Below, piece by piece: positions 21,301-29,900 of a stretch of DNA of 34,540 nt (positions within the stretch are counted from its first letter, which is position 1; every line of letters starts with the position of its first letter). The notes under the pieces are model-generated. The model was not told the origin of the DNA. It worked only from the letters and a program-made list of their open reading frames with translations, and did not search any database. Source of the stretch: Rhizaria sp. SCN 62-66. Taxonomy: Eukaryota; Rhizaria, unplaced. Where the stretch lies: assembly GCA_001724265.1 (NCBI GenBank), contig MEDY01000337.1, positions 1 through 34,540 of the forward strand. Reading direction: 5' to 3'. The position numbers and the translations under genes were made by a program.

Positions 21301-23219
21301 GGGGTCGAGGGTGCGGCTTGACTTTGACTACCGACGTGATATTGGGGATCTAAGTAAGGCGCAACGCTGCTGGCTAATGGCGTCCCATGCGTGTACGTGC
21401 CCACAACCCCGGGGCGGCGGCTTAACTTCCCGCCGTGCTCATGACTATCGCCAGCGTCAACGTCGACATCGACAGTGATGGGCCTCAGGTTCGAGTTGTT
21501 TGCCCTATTGCAAGCCCCCTTCGCGCTGCTGTTGCTCGCGGCCGGAGTCTCGTTGAGAAAGCGCGCACAGACGCCGTAAACACAGTTGAACGCACGCAAG
21601 CACGACGACAGCAACGCCGAGCGGCTCTGCGGCTTGTACTGCAGCTGCTGCATTTGCTGTTGCTTGAGCTGTTTCAGCTGTTGCTGCTGCTGCTGGAGCT
21701 CCTTACGTTGGACGAAGCGCACGCAGCGCGCAATAGCGTAGCCGCTAACGGCCATCGCGGGCGGCAGCGAGGCCAGGATGAAGCGGAACTCCTTGTGCGC
21801 GCTGAAGCTGGCCACGACCGCCGGCCACAGCGCCGGCAGCAGCAGCCACGCGCTCGGCCGCCCACGGTCACTGCCACGCCCACGGTTACTGCCACAGCCA
21901 TCGCCACAGTCGCTACCGCTTACGTCCACTGCGTCGTCGTCGTCGTCAGCGCCGGCAGAGCTCGAGCTCGAGAAGGCGTTGCCGTTACTGCAGCCGCTGT
22001 CGTTGTGAGGGAGCAGCAGGAGCGCAGAGCCGAGCAGGACGAAGGGGAGGAAGGCCCCGGTGACTGTGGGCAGCGCGGCCGTAAACATCCAGTGCCAGGG
22101 GTGCGTGCCGTAGAGCCGCGCAACATCCTGGACCACGTTGAGGCGGAAGAAGTTGAGCCAGGAGGCGGTGAACACGCCGTAGTACGCGCGGTCCACGGCG
22201 AGGCCCAGAGTAATGACCGCGATGACAGCCGGGATCGCGCTGGCCAGCAGCAGGCGGCGGCGGGCGGCGGCGGTGGGCAGCGTGGCGAGGCGCAGCAGCG
22301 CGAGGGGCGCCCAGAGCAGCGCGGCCGAAGGCCTGAGCAGCGTCGCCAGGCCCATGAGCAGCAATGCCAGCAGCGCCTGCGGGGCCCGCGAGCGGAAGGA
22401 CTGGGACCGCGCGCGGGCTTGCAGCGCGAGGCAGGTGACCAGATCGGCGGCCGCGGCGCCGTTATCGTCGTCGTCGGCGGCGACGTTGTCGTCGATGCTG
22501 CTGCTGCTACGGACGATGGTGAGGGCGTTCTTACCGTTGTTGTTAAGCTCAGCACTCGCACCAGCACTCGCACTGAGGTGGCCACAGTTAGCTTCGGCGG
22601 AGCCCGGCGCGGCGAAGCCCCAGTAGTAGAGCGCAGCAACGGTGAGCGCGGCCTCTGCGCTGTTGGCGAAGGGCCGCACGTAGGCATACGTGCCGAACCA
22701 GGTGATGAGCTGGCCCACCAGCGCCCACTTAGCCGTCAGCACGTCCCCGCGCGCCCAGATGAGCGCGAGGCGGTACAGGTAGTAGTCGCCCAGGGCCGCA
22801 ACGCAGGCCTGCAGCGCGCGCGGCGCCCAGGCCACGACGGCGGTGCCGTCCAGCCCGAGCGCGGCCAGCACCCAGTAGAGCGCGGCCGTGGGCGCGGGGT
22901 GCAGGAAGGAGCGGATGCGCGCAGGCGGGAGCCATTCCCAGGTGAGGTAGCCCTCGCCAAAGACGGCGGCGTAGGCCACCTCCTGGTTCTGCCAGAACTC
23001 GTCCGGGCTGAAGGCCGTGCGCACGAGCAGCAGTCCGGTCAGCAGCCGGTATGCGAGGGCGAAGAGCAGCACGCGGGACGGCCGCCACGGCGTCTCGGAG
23101 AAAAACTGGGGTCGATATATCGCGGTGGCACAAAAATGCGAGGAAATGTTAGCAAGCAATTTACACAGAAGGCAAATACAGGTTTCTTGTGGTGACATGG
23201 TTTGACGTACGAAATTCAT
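18309..23219 (-). CDS. PIGB: GPI mannosyltransferase 3 (PIG-B/GPI10 family, GT22), with large inserts
   Basis: This ER membrane enzyme adds the third mannose of the GPI anchor core, using dolichol-phosphate mannose. Predicted exons are 23219-23211 and 23105-18309, giving about 1601 residues. The N-terminal half carries GT22 hallmarks: a first membrane helix (LLFALAYRLLTGLLLV), AFSPDEFWQNQEVAY at about 34-47 with the conserved acidic residue, YLTWEW, IRSFLHP, several hydrophobic helices, and HKEFRFI at 440-446. After a roughly 600-residue Ser/Ala/His-rich insert the family sequence resumes: a helix ending AYFGLWHQ (about 1050-1070), then after a second insert of about 200 residues PCHTTPYRSFLHFP (about 1283), LECAPLFDP, and a C-terminal block with FFHSHSEDEKEMLVFERSW. 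The PCHTTPY block and the LWHQ helix point to PIG-B rather than ALG9, ALG12 or SMP3. The human enzyme is 554 residues, so about two thirds of this protein is insertion. Confidence 0.87.
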   Translation of the reverse strand: MNFVRQTMSPQETCICLLCKLLANISSHFCATAIYRPQFFSETPWRPSRVLLFALAYRLLTGLLLVRTAFSPDEFWQNQEVAYAAVFGEGYLTWEWLPPARIRSFLHPAPTAALYWVLAALGLDGTAVVAWAPRALQACVAALGDYYLYRLALIWARGDVLTAKWALVGQLITWFGTYAYVRPFANSAEAALTVAALYYWGFAAPGSAEANCGHLSASAGASAELNNNGKNALTIVRSSSSIDDNVAADDDDNGAAAADLVTCLALQARARSQSFRSRAPQALLALLLMGLATLLRPSAALLWAPLALLRLATLPTAAARRRLLLASAIPAVIAVITLGLAVDRAYYGVFTASWLNFFRLNVVQDVARLYGTHPWHWMFTAALPTVTGAFLPFVLLGSALLLLPHNDSGCSNGNAFSSSSSAGADDDDDAVDVSGSDCGDGCGSNRGRGSDRGRPSAWLLLPALWPAVVASFSAHKEFRFILASLPPAMAVSGYAIARCVRFVQRKELQQQQQQLKQLKQQQMQQLQYKPQSRSALLSSCLRAFNCVYGVCARFLNETPAASNSSAKGACNRANNSNLRPITVDVDVDAGDSHEHGGKLSRRPGVVGTYTHGTPLASSVAPYLDPQYHVGSQSQAAPSTPGFKHLTVATSSPSPTHSHSHSHSRNPSQTATAMQLVAAGSPAHRATATTATAAAAAVATAPVRGATPSASASAAASAAVSVARFRTAFAATPRGAVTRTPAGAYLWAAHSPSSSPRAHSHSHHAQHAGAGGVGEDEPVAALDFDNDGDEDDADEDDNDEDDDGYDQTEDGVAALPKARAQSKSRAAGALTVSADAHVAAAARAAERRSAMITRAAITSTPRHNSALVSTPRPLGKTAAVESTPVSFTVPAPATVSAAGSGSARASQGTKSASGFVSLYHSSSSSSSSSLASMTATPTPASANASALAPPTLESFASATNDALFVRTTNTSAVKAAANEPPRPRPFTMGGSPSKRPIRVRSRSRSNAESAAAATAADVSKDAARSQQQRLRLRPRPQASRPHPHSHARNSSGSGSGCGNEPSLLGSLASAAAAALAGAAGPYVTRASLAALLLLVAAASGAAAAYFGLWHQSAPIAAMSAVANAISRRGEAAAAAAVVSRLGHLEAATGIAVARRFTSASSSSGSGDGESGVGVGGGGSAGRYYQADAELDVGSSGASELLPMGVTITPIYTHTDSDSGSDSGSGSDSAIGKSGGIGVGMSELELEQALLALLETSASADASADAAADNSGGSGGGSGSRPRGSGSTSVALAALLRSAAPPLPAYDAVAVAASVALLLPCHTTPYRSFLHFPAAARRRLGLEHAVTGATTKYEQRVTVRVALRQLECAPLFDPSTGALIAHANRDGTSGSSHGGGGKSGGGAMLNGYNKDSETNLLKDNALALVLALYGLPPSPADAAAAAVDTRNGSVSECGHLGWRGVVPANAMAIEKDPRLRFALKVRPPAPEVRPREGGAAPGDGDGGLYVPRVPLSLQLAGAVSRAYSVVSANSADNKHEVGMKSAHTLALCRPAAANTGAGAGVSGVIKAVELAPTYIVVFDTVAREIKPFLRAWGYLPTAGSPFFHSHSEDEKEMLVFERSWAPGEREAVARARSYRHNV
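21640..21698 (-). repeat. Gln-rich (CAG/CTG) tract in PIG-B
   Basis: CTG-type repeats on the plus strand encode a minus-strand QQQQQLKQLKQQQMQQLQ-like stretch. It begins just after HKEFRFI and the following helix, at the entry to the first large insertion. A Ser-His repeat (plus 21230-21256) lies further into the same insertion. Confidence 0.8.
23106..23210 (-). other. Predicted intron after a 9-nt first coding exon of PIG-B
   Basis: Minus-strand donor GTACGTCAAA from 23210, branch-like TTGCTAAC near 23152 and acceptor ATATCGACCCCAG ending at 23106; 105 nt, AT-richer than the coding exon. Splicing ATG AAT TTC to TTT TTC TCC GAG keeps phase 0 and gives MNFFFSETPWRPSR. The interval is also open in the same frame, so retention would give a longer N-terminus (MNFVRQT...) with no counterpart I know in the family. 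Without transcript data this intron is likely but not proven. Confidence 0.55.
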
Positions 23220-23965
23220 TGTGGCGTGCTGGCACGTGATTATATAGTGATGAAAGAGTGTCAGTGAGTGTCCTCGATTGGAGCAGGCCCAGAGAGCGAC
23301 AGGAAGGTGTTGAGGAGCTGTGACTAGCGCTACCGCAAAGAGACGTGTGTTTAGCGCTGCGAAAAAACGCAAACACTCACAGAGAGCCTTGTTGTGATGT
23401 CTGTTGACTGGCTGGGCGAGGTTAGGTCGGAGCGAAGAAAGAGATTCGAGAGGGCTCGCCGACAACCCTGCAGAAAAATGGGAAGATGCAGGACGACGAG
23501 GACAAAATTTGTATATTCAATATGTGAACATATTTTGTAATCTAATACAATTGATATGAGCGCATTGACGTTCAGAATCTTGTGTAGATAGAAGTGAAAG
23601 TTGACCGACTCGAAGTGACTGTGGGTCAACAGCCCAACGGCCAGCTCGCCCGTTTGCGGCGGGAAATCGCGTGAACTCCCGCTTTATATTATGACTGTCG
23701 TGTAACGCTAATTGAGCTGAAATTACTTTGAATAGATTTTATGTGTTCTCAAATGTCTATATATGTTATTTATGTTTTACTTCCGATTGTAGATCCAGGG
23801 TATTGAGCGTGCGCAGTAGCCCGTCTTTTGCCCTCTCTTCCCTCCCTCCGCTCCCGCCTTCGATTAGCCCTGCCCTGCTCGGCAGCTCGGTCACTTTTCC
23901 CCAACAGAGCGACTCATTTCCTCAAAGCGTGCATTGCCCACGCGTATTCCCCCGTGTTAACAGTC
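23220..23965. promoter_or_regulatory. Divergent intergenic region (PIG-B / NUP133)
   Basis: This 746-bp gap lies between the predicted PIG-B start (23219) and the NUP133 start (23966), transcribed apart, so it should hold both promoters. It is AT-rich in its centre, with TATA-like strings (ATATATGTTATTTATG near 23758), and CT-rich just before the NUP133 ATG. The minus-strand PIG-B frame stays open through part of it (to 23465), but that stretch lacks the GC-rich composition of the exons, so I treat it as untranslated. Confidence 0.45.
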
Positions 23966-26900
23966 ATGTACACTGTGCCCGCCACGCCCTACACGGCGCA
24001 GAAGCCCCCGCGCACCGGCGCCCGAGGCACTGGCCGGGCCACCTCCAAGAAGTACGCCTTTTTCCTTCCACATCATTATTAACAAATCCCTTTCAATTAA
24101 ATCTCAAATATATCTTATATCACAACATATGATCATTCTTTGTCTTGTTAATTTCTCCTTTAACTCATATCCCATCCTCCGCGTCGCGATATTCTTCCCC
24201 CAGGTCCAAGTCCCGCGCCCCCACCGCGGCCGCGCTGCCCGCTTCGCTGGCCCTCTCCGCGGCCTCTGAGTCGCCCCTGGAACTATTCTCCGCGCTGCCA
24301 CCGACTGTGGCGGCCGCGCTGGCGTCCTCCGCTGACGTCGACAGTTCCTCCGCGCGCGTCCTGGCCGACGGCTGGTGCTGCCTCGCCTTCGACTCCACCC
24401 TCCTCGTCTGGCACGCTGCCGCCTCCGCCGCCGCCGCCGCCTCTTCTGCCGCGTCGAACGCCTCCGCTGCTGCTGCTGGCGGGGACGCATACGCGATTGC
24501 GCTGCCACTGGCGCGCAACGTGTCGGAGGACGCGCTGCTCTCTGCGGCGGCGGCGTCTCTGCCTGCCGCGTCCGTGGCTTCGGCCCGCGCCTGTCTCTTC
24601 TCCCCCCTCACCTCGGCCGCCCCCGACGCGGACCCCGCGGCCTCCTCCGCCTCGGGCGCCGCGCCCGCCTCCGCGGCGCTGTCGGGCGCGTGCTACGTGC
24701 ACACGGACGGCCTCGTCCAGTGGTGGTCCCTCGCGCAGAGCCCCCGCGACGGCGCGCTCACGGTCACCGCCTCACACACCGCCAGCATCCCCCTCCGCTC
24801 TGCCAGTCACGGCAATGACGCGTCGCTCACCGCGACGGCGCGCGCGGCCGAGGTGGTGACGGCGGCAGCGGTGCTGGCGCACTCGGGTGCGGCGGCCTTC
24901 GCGCTGGCGGCCACCTCGCACGGCAACCTCCACCTCATCGCCGGCGCCGGCGCCGCCGCGTCGCCCGCCGCCGCCGCCGCCACGCCCCCCACCGTCACAG
25001 AGGTCTCCCGCCCCAGCGCCGCCTCTGCTGCGGGTTCTGGGGCCAGCGGCGGGGGGGCTCGGGGCATCATCTCGTCCGTCTTTTCCTGGCTCTCCAACAC
25101 AACTACACCCGCCAACAACGGCGACGGCGACGACGGCAGCGCCAGCGCCGGCGCCGACGACGGCGGGGCGGCGCTGGCCGCGGCGGGCGCGGCGGGTCGG
25201 GCGCCCTCGGGCGCGGACTCGGTCGCCGCCGCGGCCGTGACCGGCATCGTGACCTGCTTCGCCGTCGCCGAGCTGGCCGCCACGGTCTCCACCGACGGCA
25301 ACGGCGCGGGCAGCGGCGCGGGCGCTGCGGGCGACTCTAACAGCCGCAGCAGCAGCAGCAGCAGTGCGAGTCGGGGTCTCGGCAGTGGCGTCATGGTGAT
25401 CAAATCCCCCCGCAAGCGCTCTTCCCTCTCCAACTACACACATGCCCACTCTCACACCGCTACCACCGCTGCTCATCGTGGCGCTGGCAGCGAGGAGGAG
25501 GAGGATGAGGACGACGTGGCCGCGCGGACGGTGCTGCTGGTGACGCCGGCGCACCTGGTCGCCGTCACGCTGCCGTCCTGGCCCACTCTCCTCGCCGCCG
25601 CGCTCGCCAACAGCAGCAGCCGCCAGAGCAACAGCGGCGACGCGAGCGATGCGGCTTCGAGCGCGGGCGCGGCGGCCGTGGTGTCTGTGACCGCGACGGC
25701 CGCCGTGCCCGCGGCCGCGCTGGCCGCCGCCGTGGCTGTGCGCTGCGGGCTGCCTCTGTCCGCGCTGGGCCCGCTCGCGCTGCTGTCGGCCGACGTCTCC
25801 GCGACCAGGCTTGCCGTGCTCGTCGCCGCGCCCGCGCTGCCGCTCGCGCAGCGCTTCTTTGTGCTGCTACTCGACAAGCTCGCCGCTGACGCGCTGCTGG
25901 CCCCCCACGCTTCCGTCTCCGAGAGCAGTCATAACAGCCAGAGCCAGAGTCAGCGCCAGCGCCAGCGCCAGCCGGCGGGCACCGCCGCTGCCGCCGCTGC
26001 CGCCGCCGTGGCCGCCGTGGCCCAGGGCCCCGCCGCCGTCCCCGACTCCTCCTACTACAACGACGAGGACGAGGACGCCGCCGCGGCTGCTGCGGAGGCT
26101 GCGCGCCGCGCGGGCGAGGCGTGGTTCCTCGCCGCGCAGGCCCACCAGGTGCTGCCGGCGGCGGCCGTGCTCCCCGTCGCGCTGCCCGCCTGGGCCGCCG
26201 CAGAGCCCGCCGTCGCCGCCCGCCTCTCCACTATGGGCGCGGGGAGCGTGTTCCCCGCGCTCACGGTGACGTCGGCCGATGTGCCGTCGCCGGTCGTGGC
26301 GCTATCCCTAGCGGCGGCCGCCGACGGGGGCGGCGCGGCAGCCATGCTCACACAGGTATGTATATCAGGCAAATTTAGAGGGCTATATGCATTGGTTGTA
26401 ATATGATTTAGTTATATCTGTTAATTTAATCGCCTATGGATTTCATATTTCAAAACGAATGTGTGATTCTGTTTTTTTTATTACCCACTCAAACTGCTGC
26501 CTCAACAACTGTCAACCTTTGTTCTTCCCCCTGTCCAGGTCTACATCACGGCGCCGGGCATCGCGTTGGCGCTGCAGGCCCCGCCGCCGGGGCTGGTGCG
26601 CGACACGCACGCCGCCGCCGTGGCCGCCGCCGCCGCCTTCGTCGACAACGACAACGACGCAGATGCTTTCTCTGGCGAGAGCGCGTACGGCGTGCTGCAG
26701 GAGCTGGCGCAGATGGCGCCCGTGGACGTCACGGTCCCGGCCAGCTGCCCCACGCTGGGCGCGGGGGTGGTTTTTCCCTCGCTCGCAGCGGCCGTGGGGC
26801 CGCAGGGGAGCAGGTACGTGGGAGAGACAAGCAGGAAACAAATGATCTCTGTTCATTTCAATTGTTTAGTACTACTGTATGAGGAATTTTCTGTTTAAGT

Positions 26901-29900
26901 CAACGTTAATTTGGCGATATTTAATCCAATATTCAAGAACCATCAACACACCTAACCTCCCATTTTCATCTTTGGCTTCCATTTCGCCTCCCGATTCCCG
27001 CTCGCAGCGACGCGCTGTTGAGCGGCAGCGCGGCGCCGCAGCTGCTGCTGGTCTCTGACGCGGGCGTGCTGGCGCTGCGCTTCGCCGTCGTCTCACCCTA
27101 CACACTCGCGGCCGGCGCACACCCGCCCCGCGTCTCATTGGCCGCCGCCGTCGCCGACACCCGGACCGCGCGCGCGTTGCCCGCCGCGCTCTCGGCCGCC
27201 ACCGCTCTCGCCCACACTGGCGCTGGCACTGGCAGCGGCGCTCCCACTCCCGCTGCAGCATCGGCGGAGGCGGCGGACATGGCGTTCGCGCTGGCCTCGG
27301 TGGCGCCCGGCACGCCCGGACACCGCCTGCAGTCCGCCTACGCGGCCTTCTCGGCGGCCTACGGGACGCCGCTGTCTGCGCCCGCCGCGCTGGCGGCTTA
27401 CGCGGACGCGCGCGCGGCGGCGGCGTGCGGCGCGACGACGCTGTTGGCGTCGCCGGTGCAGCATAACGCGCTGGCGCCGTGGGCCTCGCTGCTGAACCAC
27501 CTGCCCGCCGCCGTGGCCGTGCCGGGCGTGTTGCCGGGCGCCGCGCTGGCGCCCTTCGCAGTCGCCGCCACCGCCGCCACCGCGGGCGTCGCGCCCGGCG
27601 CCGCAGACGTCTTCCACTCCGTCCTCGCCAGCGCGAGTGCTCACCCAGTCAGTAGCAAAGCTGCGAAGGGGTCTAAGGGGTCCTTTAAGGGGTCCAAATA
27701 CGGTCTCATGAATGACATGGACGACGACGACGACTACAACAACAACGACAACGATGACGACGAGGATAGCGGCCTCGCTGCGGGCGACGGCGAGTATTAC
27801 ACGGGCCGCGCGCCCTCCGTCGCGGCAGCGCTGTGCCGCGATCCGCCCGCCGCGGCCCACGGCGTGTCGCATCTTGACGTGCTGGTCTGCGCGCTCAGCC
27901 TCCGCCTTGTCACCGACGAGACGTACACCATGACTGCCACTGGCGCTGGCGCTGGCGCTGCTGCCCGTCGCCGTCGCCCGCAGACCGCGGAGGTCATCGG
28001 CAACGCAAGCGAGGGCGTAGGTGTGGCCCAGTCGCTGCACGCGCGCGCCTGCGCGCACCTCGACCTGCTGCGCCTCCTCCGCTCTCCCTCGCTGCAGGCC
28101 CGCGTCTTCGACCCCCTCAGCCCCAGCGTCGGCGCCAGCAGCAGCGGCAGCGGCGCCGGCGCTAGCAGCGCTGGCGAGGCGCTGGACCTGTGCTCGGTGT
28201 GGTCGCTGCTGTCTCCGCTGGCGCGCCACACGGTCAGCGAGCACGGCATCGCGCTCGCGGCCCTCGACGCCCTCCACGCCACAGTCACCACGCTCACCAG
28301 CGCGAGTCGCAGCGCCGGTCACAGCGCCAGCTCCCACGCTGCGTACAGTAATGGCGACGACGACTCTGCCTCCGCTGCTGCCGCGGCTGCTTCGGCTGTG
28401 CAGGAGAGGCGTGTGCTGCTTGTGGGCGCGATGGCGGCCGCGGTGGCCGCCGTCCCGGCCGTGGCCGCCGCCGCCGAGGCCGCAGTGGCGACGCACGGTG
28501 CGACCACGGCGGGCGTCTTTTTCGCGAACCCGACGCTGCTGCCGCTCTTCATCGCGGCGCTGGCTGCGCGTGCGCATGCCGCCGCCGATGCCGTGCCTGC
28601 CTTCCGCGCCCTCGTGCTCCCGCCCCTCGCTGGCGTTGACAACAACAACAACAGCAGCAGCAGCAGCAGCGGTGCTGTCGGCGGCGCGGGCTCGGCGGCG
28701 GAGGGTAGTGCTGCGGAGGCGGTGACCGACGCGCTGGTGGCCGCGCTGGCGCCCGTGCCCGCCGCGGCCACCGCGACGGCCGCCGCGGCCGCCGCCGTCG
28801 CCTCGGCCGCTGCCTGCGTGGCCACCGCCGCCGCCGCGGTCTCCTCGGTCGCGGCCGCGATCACGGCGCACGCCGCCGCGGTTAGCGCCCTCTTCCTGGA
28901 GACGCAGCGCGCCCTGGGCTTCGCGCCCACGCTTGCGCCCGCAGTGGCCTACGCCGGCGCCGGCGGCGACGCCTCGCTTAGTACGCAGGCGGGGGAGCTC
29001 GCGGTGCCGGTGCCGCTGCTGCTGACCCACGGCGTGCGTCTGGCGATGATCACGCTGGCCACGCACACGCTGCGCGCGCTGCGCGTCGCGCTCGCGCCCC
29101 ATAGTAGCGGGGCGGGGGGCAGCGTCGTGAGCGAAAGCGTGGTGAGCGCGCTGCGCAATGCGCTGGCCGTGGCGCCCCGCACGCTCATCACCGAGTATGC
29201 GGGTTACAACGCGCTCGCCGCCGCTCTCGCCACCACGAGTATTGGCGCCAGTGCCAGTGCCAGCGCCAGCTCTAGCACCGGTGCGCTGCGGCGGGAGCAG
29301 GGCGCGGTGCTGTCGCTGCTGCTCACCGTCACGCACGCGGCCGTGCTTCTTCACCAGCGCAACGCCCTTGCCCTCTCGTCTGCACAGTCTAACTCTCTGT
29401 CGCAGCTGCAAAGCAAGGGTAAGCTGGCCCCGGCGTCTGCCGCCGCGTCCGCCGCCGGGGCGGCCGCGTCGGCCGCAGCCTTCTTCTCCCCCGCGCGCTC
29501 CTTTGCGCTGGCCGCGGCGGCGGGCGACGCGGGCAGTCTGATCGCGCTGGTCGAGCATGCCGTCGGGCAGGCGCTGCTTGCGGCGCGCTCAGTGGTCGCC
29601 GCCGATGCCGCGACCGTGGGTGCGACCCTCGCCGCCGTCGCCGCGGAGCGCCTCGAGCCGCTGCTGGCCACCTACGGGGCGCCCTTCGCGCGCGCGCTCG
29701 TCGAGGCTTACACAGCCGTCCCGGCCGCGACCGTGGCACGCTTCAACGTGCATCCGGCCGCGCCCGCCGCAGTGGCGCTGCCGGAAATCGCCGCAGTCAG
29801 CCGCGCCGCCGCGGGCGCCGCCGCCGTCGCCGCGGCCGCCTACACAGGGCTTGAGAGAGAGATTACTGCCTCGTCCTCCTCTGCGTCAGCTGCGTTGACT

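Noticed and set aside
21435-23195. Plus-strand open frame of 586 residues opposite PIG-B
   Set aside because: It is antisense to the conserved GT22 blocks, and its Arg/Gly/Val-rich sequence has no recognised domain.
27135-29558. Minus-strand open frame of 807 residues opposite NUP133
   Set aside because: Gly/Arg-rich shadow; the plus strand carries Nup133-like helical blocks and three phase-matching introns.
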